In this document: positions 1-5,504 of the stretch, in pieces
Layout of the letters: every line of letters begins with the position of its first letter
How positions within the stretch are numbered: position 1 is the first letter of the stretch
DNA from: an uncultured Chloroflexota bacterium
GTDB lineage: Bacteria > Chloroflexota > Dehalococcoidia > UBA3495
Assembly (NCBI GenBank): GCA_913020235.1
Contig: CAJWBT010000176.1
Location: 1-5,504 of the forward strand
DNA length: 5,504 bases
Direction of reading: 5' to 3'
Notes under the pieces: model-generated
The model's database searches: none
The model's input: only the letters and a program-made list of their open reading frames with translations
What the model was told of the DNA's origin: nothing
Translations under genes and position numbers: made by a program

Positions 1-486
1 CAGGGCACCTACCGGGACGCCCGGGCGGCCCTGCTCTACCTTCAGGGAAGGCCCGACGTAATGCCGGATAGGATCGTGTACTTCGGCCGCTCCCTGGGGA
101 CCGCGGTGGCGGTGGAGCTGGCCGTGGACCACCCCCCGCTGGCGCTGGTCCTGGTCTCTCCCTTCGCCTCGCTCAGCGACATGGCCCACTTCGCCTTCCC
201 CCGGTTGCCGGCCGGCTGGCTGGTCCGTAACAAGTACAACTCCCTGGCCCGCGTTGCAAAGGTCCAGCGCCCTCTGCTCATACTCCACGGAGACCAGGAC
301 GAGACGGTTCCCATTTCCCAGGGAGAGAAACTCTTCAGGGCTGCGAATCAGCCAAAGCGGTTTCAGCTCCTGTCCGGGGCAGGGCACAACGACCCCCTGG
401 GCGGCGGCGGCACGGAGCTTTGGGACGCGCTGGAGGAGTTCATGGCCGAATTCACGGCCGGTGAAGCCGGCGTCGAATCCGATTGA
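1..486 (+). CDS. alpha/beta hydrolase (S33/BEM46-like), 3' part
   Basis: The frame is open from base 1 and stops with TGA at 484-486, giving 161 visible residues; the N-terminal part lies left of the window. All three catalytic residues of the alpha/beta hydrolase fold are visible in order. The nucleophile serine is at visible residue 31 in the elbow GRSLG. The acid is Asp100 in HGDQDETVP, and the base is His129 in GAGHND. A segment reading YRDARAALLYL sits about 20 residues before the elbow; that pattern is typical of the BEM46/ABHD13-like and serine aminopeptidase S33 group. The missing part should hold the oxyanion-hole strand. There is no visible signal peptide, and the substrate cannot be told from the sequence. 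The next gene starts 57 bases downstream on the same strand and in the same frame, so the two may be co-transcribed. Fold assignment is firm; subfamily and role are inference. Confidence 0.9.
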   Translation, partial: QGTYRDARAALLYLQGRPDVMPDRIVYFGRSLGTAVAVELAVDHPPLALVLVSPFASLSDMAHFAFPRLPAGWLVRNKYNSLARVAKVQRPLLILHGDQDETVPISQGEKLFRAANQPKRFQLLSGAGHNDPLGGGGTELWDALEEFMAEFTAGEAGVESD

Positions 487-543
487 CATCACCAGTCCGG
501 CGCAATATCATTCGCCCTCTTCGAAATCGGCGGAAGATGCACC

Positions 544-807
544 TTGGCGACAGCGGAAAAATTGGACTTAGAAATCCTGTATTGTCAGGATTGAGGCCAT
601 GCCCTACGCGCCGCCTGGATGGCGGGAGAAGCCTTGAGCCGTGCCGACGAGCACATCGCCAGCTTCAAGCTCACCCCTGGACCCCACGGTAAGTTCGACA
701 TCATCGGCGACGGCCAAGTGATCTCTGAACACCGCCACGAGCCCAACGCCCACATCTTTCCCGACATTCAAGACTTGATGAAGGTGATCAACGCCCGCAT
801 CGGCTGA
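544..807 (+). CDS. SelW-like Rdx family selenoprotein (CxxU, TGA-encoded Sec)
   Basis: Frame 1 contains one internal TGA (592-594) and ends with TGA at 805-807. Read through, it gives 87 residues, the length of mammalian SelW. The order is a first strand LEILY, then the redox motif C-Q-D-U-G at residues 14-18 (Cys14 and Sec17), then a helix HALRAAWMAGEALS. After it come LTPGPHGKFDIIGDGQVI and a C-terminal FPDIQDLMKVI. This is the Rdx plan: a YCxxC/U strand-turn, a RAAW helix, a 'PG..G.F.I' strand and an 'FP...DL...I' helix. The fold is thioredoxin-like; partners are thought to be thiol proteins and the location is cytosolic. I chose the TTG start at 544 because GGAAG at 532-536 lies 7 bases before it. 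TTG at 562 (81 residues) is the alternative. No in-frame ATG exists before the Sec codon; the ATG at 619 lies downstream of it and would delete the active site. Cys versions (CxxC) exist in the family, which makes TGA as Sec the simplest reading. Confidence 0.87.
595..633 (+). promoter_or_regulatory. candidate bacterial SECIS hairpin for Sec insertion at TGA 592
   Basis: Directly after the TGA the mRNA can form a perfect 5-bp GC stem (CCGCC 611-615 with GGCGG 621-625) closed by the 5-base loop TGGAT. The loop has a G at its second position (617), 22 bases after the TGA. The stem can extend with C609-G626 around a bulged G610, and a lower helix GGC 595-597 with GCC 631-633 is possible. A short stem with a small loop carrying a G in its first two bases, located within the coding sequence just 3' of the UGA, is what SelB recognises in bacteria. 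The structure was paired by eye and not energy-scored. Confidence 0.65.
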
Positions 808-828
808 TCCGGCCGGCCCTCGGGGAAG

Positions 829-881
829 CCACCGGGTGTCGCCGGGGTCCGCACTGCGCTGCCCCCTTACCCACCCGGTGG
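829..881. terminator. inverted repeat in convergent gap, possible bidirectional terminator
   Basis: CCACCGGGTG (829-838) and CACCCGGTGG (872-881) are perfect 10-base inverted arms 33 bases apart. The spacer has a nested dyad, GGGG 844-847 with CCCC 862-865 or with a one-base shift, plus GCA 851-853 with TGC 860-862. The element lies 22 bases after the stop of the selenoprotein gene and 43 bases beyond the 3' end of the opposing small gene, where a shared terminator would be expected. There is no T-run on either side, so intrinsic termination is not proven and a plain structural repeat is possible. Confidence 0.4.
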
Positions 882-923
882 AACGCCGGATCGTTGAGAC
901 GTCGCGTATTGGTGAGCCTGAGG

Positions 924-1118
924 CTAGACCTTCTCAGCGTAGTCCAAGTTATGCAGGTATTTGTTCCCTTCCCCCTCGCCTTCCACGATCACCACTTCAT
1001 GCACATAGTCGTCATTGGCCTCCAACGACTGGGTGACCCCCGTGGTCTCGACCACCAGGCCGGCCCGAGTCTTGAAGCGCAACCCGGACTCAATGCTGTC
1101 CTTCTTCGCGTAGCTCAA
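924..1118 (-). CDS. small acidic protein of unknown function, 64 aa
   Basis: I do not recognise a family. The start is TTG at 1118-1116 and the stop is TAG at 926-924. GGAGG at 1131-1127 (minus strand) lies 8 bases before this TTG, a near-ideal ribosome binding site. An earlier in-frame TTG at 1133 is immediately followed by that site and is therefore a poor start. The protein opens with a short polar stretch (SYAKKDSIESG). It continues with alternating hydrophobic and polar segments that suggest beta strands (LRFKTRAGLVVETTG, YVHEVVIVEG) and ends in HNLDYAEKV. There is an acidic centre with EGEGEG, no membrane segment, no signal peptide and no cysteine. It resembles a small beta-barrel domain, but this is a guess from pattern. 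The gene is convergent with the selenoprotein gene. The same frame stays open upstream to about 1214 without a standard start codon, so a longer form with an unusual start cannot be excluded. Confidence 0.6.
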   Translation of the reverse strand: MSYAKKDSIESGLRFKTRAGLVVETTGVTQSLEANDDYVHEVVIVEGEGEGNKYLHNLDYAEKV

Positions 1119-1237
1119 TGAACTCTCCTCCAATACATGGTTTCCAAGCTGGGCTTCCAGTTCATGCTCACAATTGACCTCCCGAACACTCCGCCCCCAA
1201 CCGGCGGCTCATGGACCTGGGAAACTCCAGCGTCAGC

Positions 1238-1266
1238 AGTCTACAAACCCCGGTGCCCGGAGTCAA
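1238..1266 (-). promoter_or_regulatory. candidate sigma-70-type promoter for the 64-aa gene
   Basis: On the minus strand TTGACT (1266-1261) is followed, after exactly 17 bases, by TAGACT (1243-1238). The -35 box matches TTGACA at five of six positions and the -10 box matches TATAAT at four of six. Transcription would start near 1231 and leave a leader of roughly 110 bases before the TTG start at 1118. It is the best-spaced pair I found by eye upstream of this gene, but in GC-rich DNA such matches are weak evidence. Confidence 0.33.
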
Positions 1267-1400
1267 GCTCTCTACCAGGTAGCTCATCACGTGGAGTTGG
1301 AAGTTTTGAGGCCATTTCATCGCCGGCGGCCGGCGAGCAAGAGAGCCGCCATGGGCGAAGCATTGGTCCACCGTCTGGTAAATGGCTCGATACCGGGTCC

Positions 1401-1468
1401 GTCATCCCGGCGAAGGCCGGGATCCAGTTAGCGCTTCTCTGGATTCCGGCTTGCGCCGGAAAGACGAC
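1401..1468. repeat. REP/MITE-like dispersed double-palindrome repeat
   Basis: Two hairpins lie back to back. The left is ATCCCGGC 1404-1411 with GCCGGGAT 1416-1423 (8-bp stem, 4-base loop). The right is TTCCGGC 1444-1450 with GCCGGAA 1455-1461 (7-bp stem, 4-base loop). The two halves are imperfect inverted copies of each other, meeting at CCAG 1424-1427 and CTGG 1439-1442. Translated in passing they give 'VIPAKAGIQ' and 'WIPACAGKT' (plus strand) or 'WIPAFAGMT' (minus strand). These are signature false peptides of the widespread GTCATTCCCGCGAAAGCGGGAATCC-type intergenic repeat found in many bacteria. No transposase is present, so it is non-autonomous. The right half has drifted from the usual form. 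It could also affect the 3' end of the upstream DUF503 transcript. Confidence 0.8.
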
Positions 1469-1526
1469 TGTGATGATGGAATATCCCACAATTGCACTAA
1501 TGTGCAGCTATATACAAGGCAGTACA

Positions 1527-1820
1527 CTAGACGCCTGAGATTATCTCCGTTTCGTAGTCCAACAACACGATGTCGCCCCTGCTCCCCTCAACGAAGGAGA
1601 CCACGTGGGCAAGGGTCTCATTGGCGTGAGCTGAATCGTTGCTCACGCAGCAGATTCCCAGCGTCAACCGCTGCCACAGATCATTGTCGGCCACCTCCGC
1701 CACGGCCACGTTGAACTGGTTTCTCACCCGCGCCGTCAAGGAGCGGGCCACCTGGCGTTTGGCCTTCAGGTTGTTGGCTTCCGGCAAATGCAACATCAGC
1801 CGGCACACCCCGATGTGCAT
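1527..1820 (-). CDS. DUF503 (YlxP-like) protein
   Basis: The product has 97 residues, the usual length for DUF503. The start is ATG at 1820-1818, with GGAGG six bases upstream. An in-frame TTG two codons earlier (1826) would crowd that site, so ATG is preferred. Family pattern is seen throughout: HIGVCRLMLHLPEANNLKAKRQV at the N-terminus (family form 'GVC...LHLP...SLK.KR.V'). Next comes SLTARVRNQFNVAVAEV, then DLWQRLTLGICCVSNDSAHA, ending in a segment before the stop at TAG 1529-1527. The role of DUF503 is not established. In Firmicutes ylxP sits near rbfA and infB, suggesting a link to ribosome maturation. Here it is apart from those genes and divergent from rex. It is likely transcribed from the promoter at 1874-1902, whose -10 box lies inside a Rex operator, so NADH-responsive control is inferred. 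Confidence 0.93.
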   Translation of the reverse strand: MHIGVCRLMLHLPEANNLKAKRQVARSLTARVRNQFNVAVAEVADNDLWQRLTLGICCVSNDSAHANETLAHVVSFVEGSRGDIVLLDYETEIISGV

Positions 1821-1865
1821 CTCCAACCTCCCGAGACGCGATTCCCCGCCGCATTGCCGCAGAAT

Positions 1866-1883
1866 TTGTGCCGATTATCACAA
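1866..1883. promoter_or_regulatory. Rex operator (TTGTG-N8-CACAA)
   Basis: TTGTG 1866-1870 and CACAA 1879-1883 are separated by 8 bases, the exact 18-bp geometry of the Rex consensus TTGTGAA-N4-TTCACAA. Symmetry extends one and two bases further on each side, giving arms ATTTGTG (1864-1870) and CACAAAT (1879-1885). The inner TTCA-type positions are not conserved. The site lies 155 bases before the rex start codon and 45 bases before the DUF503 start. Rex binds such sites when NAD+ is high and lets go when NADH rises. Presence of the repressor gene next door makes autoregulation likely. Confidence 0.82.
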
Positions 1884-1902
1884 ATGCCTTGACTCGGTCC
1901 AA
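1874..1902 (-). promoter_or_regulatory. promoter of DUF503 gene, -10 inside the Rex operator
   Basis: On the minus strand TTGGAC (1902-1897) and GATAAT (1879-1874) are 17 bases apart; each box matches the sigma-70 consensus well (four and five of six). Transcription would begin near 1867, giving a leader of about 47 bases. GATAAT falls in the centre and right arm of the Rex operator, so bound Rex would block polymerase directly. Confidence 0.55.
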
Positions 1903-1916
1903 ATCCTCATTATAGA
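1889..1916 (+). promoter_or_regulatory. promoter of rex
   Basis: TTGACT (1889-1894) and TATAGA (1911-1916) are 16 bases apart. A second TATAGA follows at 1918-1923. The -35 box lies 5 bases past the end of the Rex operator and inside the spacer of the opposing promoter, so the two promoters overlap physically. Transcription would begin near 1923, leaving a leader of about 115 bases before the ATG at 2039. The Rex site would sit just upstream of the -35 box. Confidence 0.55.
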
Positions 1917-1924
1917 TTATAGAC

Positions 1925-1946
1925 GGACCAATCCTAGATTTGGTCC
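1925..1946. promoter_or_regulatory. 22-bp palindrome at rex transcription start, possible second operator
   Basis: GGACCAA (1925-1931) and TTGGTCC (1940-1946) are perfect 7-base arms around 8 bases. Outer bases ATAG 1919-1922 and CTAT 1948-1951 continue the symmetry with a one-base slip. A further half-site GGTCCAA (differing from GGACCAA at one base) lies at 1896-1902, over the -35 box of the DUF503 promoter. The dyad covers roughly +2 to +24 of the predicted rex transcript, where a repressor would sit. The sequence is not a Rex site and I do not recognise the regulator. An RNA hairpin at the 5' end of the message is the other reading. Confidence 0.45.
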
Positions 1947-2038
1947 ACTATTCGTTCATTGGCTGGTCTTCACTCACCGCTGTTCAGCCAGGCCACGTGG
2001 GCTGGTGTGGATGAAGGTGTGAAGGAGCGCTCATTACC

Positions 2039-2686
2039 ATGGCAGGGAAACCTGTACCGCAGCGGCAACACAGGCCCGAAGTACCAGAGGTGGTGGTCAC
2101 CCGGCTACCACAGTACGTCCGCATCCTCGGACGCCTGGAACAGGAGGGCTCCGAGGTCGTCAGTTCCCAGCAACTGGGGGAAATGCTTCAGGTAACCCCA
2201 GCCCAGATACGGAAAGACCTCAGCTATTTCGGCCGGTTCGGTAAGCAGGGCCGGGGTTACAGCGTCCGCCACCTGCTGGAACAGTTACGGGAGATCCTGG
2301 GCCTCGATACCCACTGGGACGTGGCTGTGGTGGGGGTGGGCCGCCTGGGTAGGGCTATCATAAGCTATCCAGGATTTACGCCTGACGGGTTCCGTTTGAT
2401 CGCCGCCTTCGACGCCAACCCGGAGGTCATCGGCCTGCAGGTGGGCGACTTGACCGTGGACTCCATGGAGAGACTGGAGGAGCTATTCAGGATCAAGCGA
2501 ATCAGAATTGCCATTGTGGCCGTCCCGGTCACCCACACCCAGGCGGTGGTTGACCGCTTGATAGAGTGCGGTGTCCGGGCCATTTTGAACTACACGCCAA
2601 CGTCGCCCCAGGTAAGCAAAGGGGTAAAGCTACGGAATATCGACCCGGTGCTCTCTCTCCAATCGATGACCTACTACCTAACCTGA
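2039..2686 (+). CDS. rex: redox-sensing transcriptional repressor Rex
   Basis: The 215 residues match the family length. The N-terminal winged helix spans about residues 18-85. It includes VVTRLPQYVRIL (family 'T..RLP.Y.R.L') and the recognition region TPAQIRKDLSYFGRFG at 53-68, with GKQGRGY after it. The Rossmann domain follows: VAVVGVGRLG with the GxGxxG loop at 99-104 for NAD(H), and Asp125 in AAFDANP at the end of the second strand, where the ribose is held. Then come AIVAVPVTHTQAVVDRLIECGVRAILN and a C-terminal LRNIDPVLSLQSMTYYL for the domain-swapped dimer helix. The usual NFAP after 'AILN' is replaced by NYTP (184-187). The ATG at 2039 follows GAAGGAG (2021-2027) at 11 bases, a slightly long gap. 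Rex represses NADH-oxidising or fermentative genes when NAD+ is high. Its operator lies upstream in the same gap, and the gene converges on the ATP synthase operon. Confidence 0.96.
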   Translation: MAGKPVPQRQHRPEVPEVVVTRLPQYVRILGRLEQEGSEVVSSQQLGEMLQVTPAQIRKDLSYFGRFGKQGRGYSVRHLLEQLREILGLDTHWDVAVVGVGRLGRAIISYPGFTPDGFRLIAAFDANPEVIGLQVGDLTVDSMERLEELFRIKRIRIAIVAVPVTHTQAVVDRLIECGVRAILNYTPTSPQVSKGVKLRNIDPVLSLQSMTYYLT

Positions 2687-2757
2687 CCCGAGCCTCGACA
2701 ACCTAGTACCGGCCTCCCGGCCTCCACCTCATCCACTGCTCTGCCTCCCCCATGCGG

Positions 2758-2800
2758 ATGCACCGGCTCCGGTGTCAACTCGCCCCGCCCACCGGTGCGT
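2758..2800. terminator. dyad cluster between converging rex and atpC, possible terminator
   Basis: In the 117-base gap between rex and atpC, CACCGG 2761-2766 can pair with CCGGTG 2769-2774 as a tight hairpin. Alternatively GCACCGG 2760-2766 can pair with CCGGTGC 2792-2798, extended by one wobble and one A-T pair to 2758/2800. CACCGGTG at 2790-2797 is itself a palindrome. The place is right for stopping both the rex and atp transcripts. No T-run follows in either direction, so the call rests on symmetry and position only. Confidence 0.33.
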
Positions 2801-2803
2801 TCC

Positions 2804-3262
2804 CTATCCGGAGGCGCTCGGGCCGGAGTCCGCCGAGGCCGGTGGCATGCCGCTCCGGGCCCGCCGCCGGCGGACCACGTTCAATCGGATCTGGGCCCGA
2901 CGGATGGCCAGCACGACACGCTCCAGCTGTAGGTCCTCTTGCTGGAGGGCCAGGCGCTCTTTGGCCCGCTCCACCGCCGCCAGGGCCCGGGCCTCGTCGA
3001 TCTCATCGGACCGCTCGCAGGCATCGGCCAGGATGGTCACCCTGTTGCCGATGACCTCCATGAACCCCCCGGTGACGGCCAAGAAGGTATCCTGTCCGTC
3101 TTTGCGGATCGCCACTTCACCAGGTTGCAAGATGGTCATTAATGGTGCGTGGTGGGGCAGAATTCCCAGCTCCCCGTCGATGCCGGGGGCGACCACCATC
3201 TCCACATCGTCGCCGTATACCTTCTGCTCCGCGGTAATTATCTCCAGTTGCATCGTTGCCAT
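2804..3262 (-). CDS. atpC: F-type ATP synthase epsilon subunit
   Basis: The product has 152 residues, somewhat longer than the usual 130-140. The N-terminal beta-sandwich (about residues 4-85) shows the family pattern: LEIITAEQKVYGDDVEMVV, then GIDGELGILPHHAPLMTILQPGEV, GGFMEVIGNRVTILAD and the DEIDEARA turn at 86-93. The helical hairpin that can regulate rotation follows to about residue 131. It ends in a basic run RRRR and a low-complexity Ser/Pro/Gly tail of about 15 residues that looks disordered. The subunit belongs to the F1 central stalk with gamma. ATG at 3262 has AGGGAG about 7 bases upstream; an internal ATG at 3253 is the only close alternative. The gene begins 11 bases after the atpD stop, so translation is probably coupled. 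It is the last gene of the operon and converges on rex. Confidence 0.95.
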   Translation of the reverse strand: MATMQLEIITAEQKVYGDDVEMVVAPGIDGELGILPHHAPLMTILQPGEVAIRKDGQDTFLAVTGGFMEVIGNRVTILADACERSDEIDEARALAAVERAKERLALQQEDLQLERVVLAIRRAQIRLNVVRRRRARSGMPPASADSGPSASG

Positions 3263-3273
3263 GGCGCGGCTCC

Positions 3274-4683
<1,410 letters not shown>

Positions 4684-4695
4684 CTACTGTTCCCT

Positions 4696-5504
4696 CTAGC
4701 CCTCCAGGGCTATCATCCCGCCAACCAGGTCCAGAAGCTCATTGGTGATACTGTCCTGGCGCAGCTTGTTCATGACCAGGGTTAGGTCGTCGACCAACCC
4801 GTTAGCGTTGTCGGTAGCGGCGCGCATGGCCACCATCCGGGCCGACTGCTCGCTGGCTATGGACTCCAGCAAAGCGTGAAAAACCTCCATCTCCACGAAC
4901 CGTGGCAGCAGGTTCTCCAAGACCACAAGGTGATCGGGCTCGTAGATGTAGCCCACCCGCTCCGGCGCGGTGAGAGCGGCCGGGGCCACCGGCAGCAGCC
5001 TTTCCACCACGGGCACCTGGGACATAGTGGACACGAACTTGGTGTAGGCCAAGTACACCTCATCCACCTCCCTTTCGGTGTAGGCGTCGATGACCAGGTG
5101 GGAGACGGCCATGGTGTCAGCCTGACCGGGACGCTCCCCCAAGTCGGTGAAAACCGCCTTCACGTCTTGCGAGGTGCGGACCAAGAAGTCGCGCGCTTTC
5201 CGACCAACCGCGATCATACGGCAGGGCGAAGCCTGCTCCAAGACGAACTGGCCCACCGTGCGGTTCAGGTTCGAATGCATGCCGCCGCAAAGACCCCGGT
5301 CCGGGCTGATCACCAGGACCCCGGTCCGCTGCACCGGCCTCTCCTGAAGCAGGGCGTGGGCCGCCCCGCCTTCCTCGCTGGGTTGAGCCGCCAGGTGGGA
5401 GATAATCTCCTGAATCTTCTGGGCGTAGGGGCGGCCCTGGGTCACCGCTATCTGCGCCCGGCGCATCTTGGACGCGGCGATCAACGACATGGCGTTGGTC
5501 ACCT
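4696..5504 (-). CDS. atpG: F-type ATP synthase gamma subunit, 5' end cut off
   Basis: The frame runs in from the right edge to TAG at 4698-4696. The GTG at 5502 is not the start: it encodes Val in a segment 'VTNAMSLIAASKMRRAQ', which lines up with the internal 'ITKAM.MVAASKMR' helix of gamma. About 20 N-terminal residues are therefore missing. The visible 268 residues hold RPYAQKIQEIISHL, the GLCGGMHSNLNR loop (family GLCGGLN.N) and a central Rossmann-like domain. The C-terminal helix ends in RMVAMRAATDNANGLVDDL and ITNELLDLVGG. The terminal helices form the rotating coiled coil in the alpha3-beta3 ring and link it to the c-ring. The full length should be near 290, normal for bacteria. The atpA gene is expected just off the right edge. 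Confidence 0.96.
   Translation of the reverse strand, partial: VTNAMSLIAASKMRRAQIAVTQGRPYAQKIQEIISHLAAQPSEEGGAAHALLQERPVQRTGVLVISPDRGLCGGMHSNLNRTVGQFVLEQASPCRMIAVGRKARDFLVRTSQDVKAVFTDLGERPGQADTMAVSHLVIDAYTEREVDEVYLAYTKFVSTMSQVPVVERLLPVAPAALTAPERVGYIYEPDHLVVLENLLPRFVEMEVFHALLESIASEQSARMVAMRAATDNANGLVDDLTLVMNKLRQDSITNELLDLVGGMIALEG

Larger units (their letters stand above)
1139..1526. other. noncoding stretch between two minus-strand genes
   Basis: I see no convincing gene here. Open frames on both strands lack ribosome binding sites and show no recognisable protein pattern, and several cross the repeat at 1401-1468. The stretch holds the candidate promoter at 1238-1266 and a GC-rich dyad, TCGCCGG 1320-1326 with CCGGCGA 1330-1336 (7-base arms, 3-base loop). 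It also holds the REP/MITE-like element and a small hairpin, TGCAC 1493-1497 with GTGCA 1502-1506, 21 bases beyond the stop codon of the DUF503 gene. That last hairpin has no following T-run on the minus strand. Confidence 0.6.

Noticed and set aside
537..592. ATG at 537 as start of the selenoprotein
   Set aside because: It is in frame 3, not frame 1; it would need a frameshift. The TTG at 544 is in frame and has a suitable upstream GGAAG.
484..594. Possible fusion of the hydrolase and the selenoprotein by read-through of TGA 484-486, since both are in the same frame
   Set aside because: The hydrolase ends at a natural C-terminus after its catalytic His, the 19 codons that follow its stop do not look like a protein domain, and a TTG start with a ribosome binding site exists at 544.
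1168..1489. Minus-strand open frames between the DUF503 gene and the small gene
   Set aside because: No family pattern or ribosome binding site is seen, and one begins inside the repeat with the false peptide WIPAFAGMT.
1493..1506. Hairpin TGCAC/GTGCA as the DUF503 terminator
   Set aside because: The stem is only 5 bp and no T-run follows on the minus strand, so it is mentioned only as part of the noncoding stretch.
1137..1538. 133-residue plus-strand open frame
   Set aside because: It has no ribosome binding site, passes through the dispersed repeat (giving the typical false peptide VIPAKAGIQ) and runs antisense into the end of the DUF503 gene.
1639..2022. 127-residue plus-strand open frame covering the DUF503 gene and the divergent control region
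   Set aside because: It is antisense to a recognised gene and then crosses the operator and promoters; no protein pattern is visible.

Overview
The window comes from a GC-rich bacterium. It uses GTG/TTG-type starts, clear Shine-Dalgarno sites and a bacterial F-type ATP synthase operon. The protein flavour (ATP synthase beta sequence, Rex, DUF503) would fit Chloroflexota or a nearby deep-branching phylum, but that placement is only an impression. The organism very probably uses selenocysteine.

Layout, left to right. (1) 1-486, plus strand: 3' part of an alpha/beta hydrolase with its full catalytic triad. (2) 544-807, plus strand: a SelW-like (Rdx family) selenoprotein whose CxxU motif is encoded by an in-frame TGA at 592-594, with a hairpin just downstream that looks like a bacterial SECIS. 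A standard gene caller would start it at the internal ATG at 619 and lose the active site. (3) 808-923: a convergent gap with an inverted repeat. (4) 924-1118, minus strand: an unrecognised 64-residue acidic protein with a strong ribosome binding site. (5) 1139-1526: noncoding, holding a candidate promoter for that small gene and a dispersed REP/MITE-like double palindrome. (6) 1527-1820, minus strand: a DUF503 (YlxP-like) protein. (7) 1821-2038: a dense divergent control region with a Rex operator, two back-to-back overlapping promoters and a second, different palindrome. (8) 2039-2686, plus strand: the redox repressor Rex. (9) 2804-5504, minus strand: the atpG-atpD-atpC end of the ATP synthase operon, with atpG running off the right edge.

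The theme is redox and energy. Rex senses the NADH/NAD+ ratio. Its operator lies between rex and the DUF503 gene and covers the predicted -10 box of the DUF503 promoter, so it may control both. The ATP synthase genes converge on rex, and their own promoter is outside the window. The SelW-like protein is a likely thiol/selenol redox protein. The least expected items are the unannotated selenoprotein, the Rex site shared with a DUF503 gene, and a second 22-bp palindrome at the rex transcription start that does not match the Rex site.
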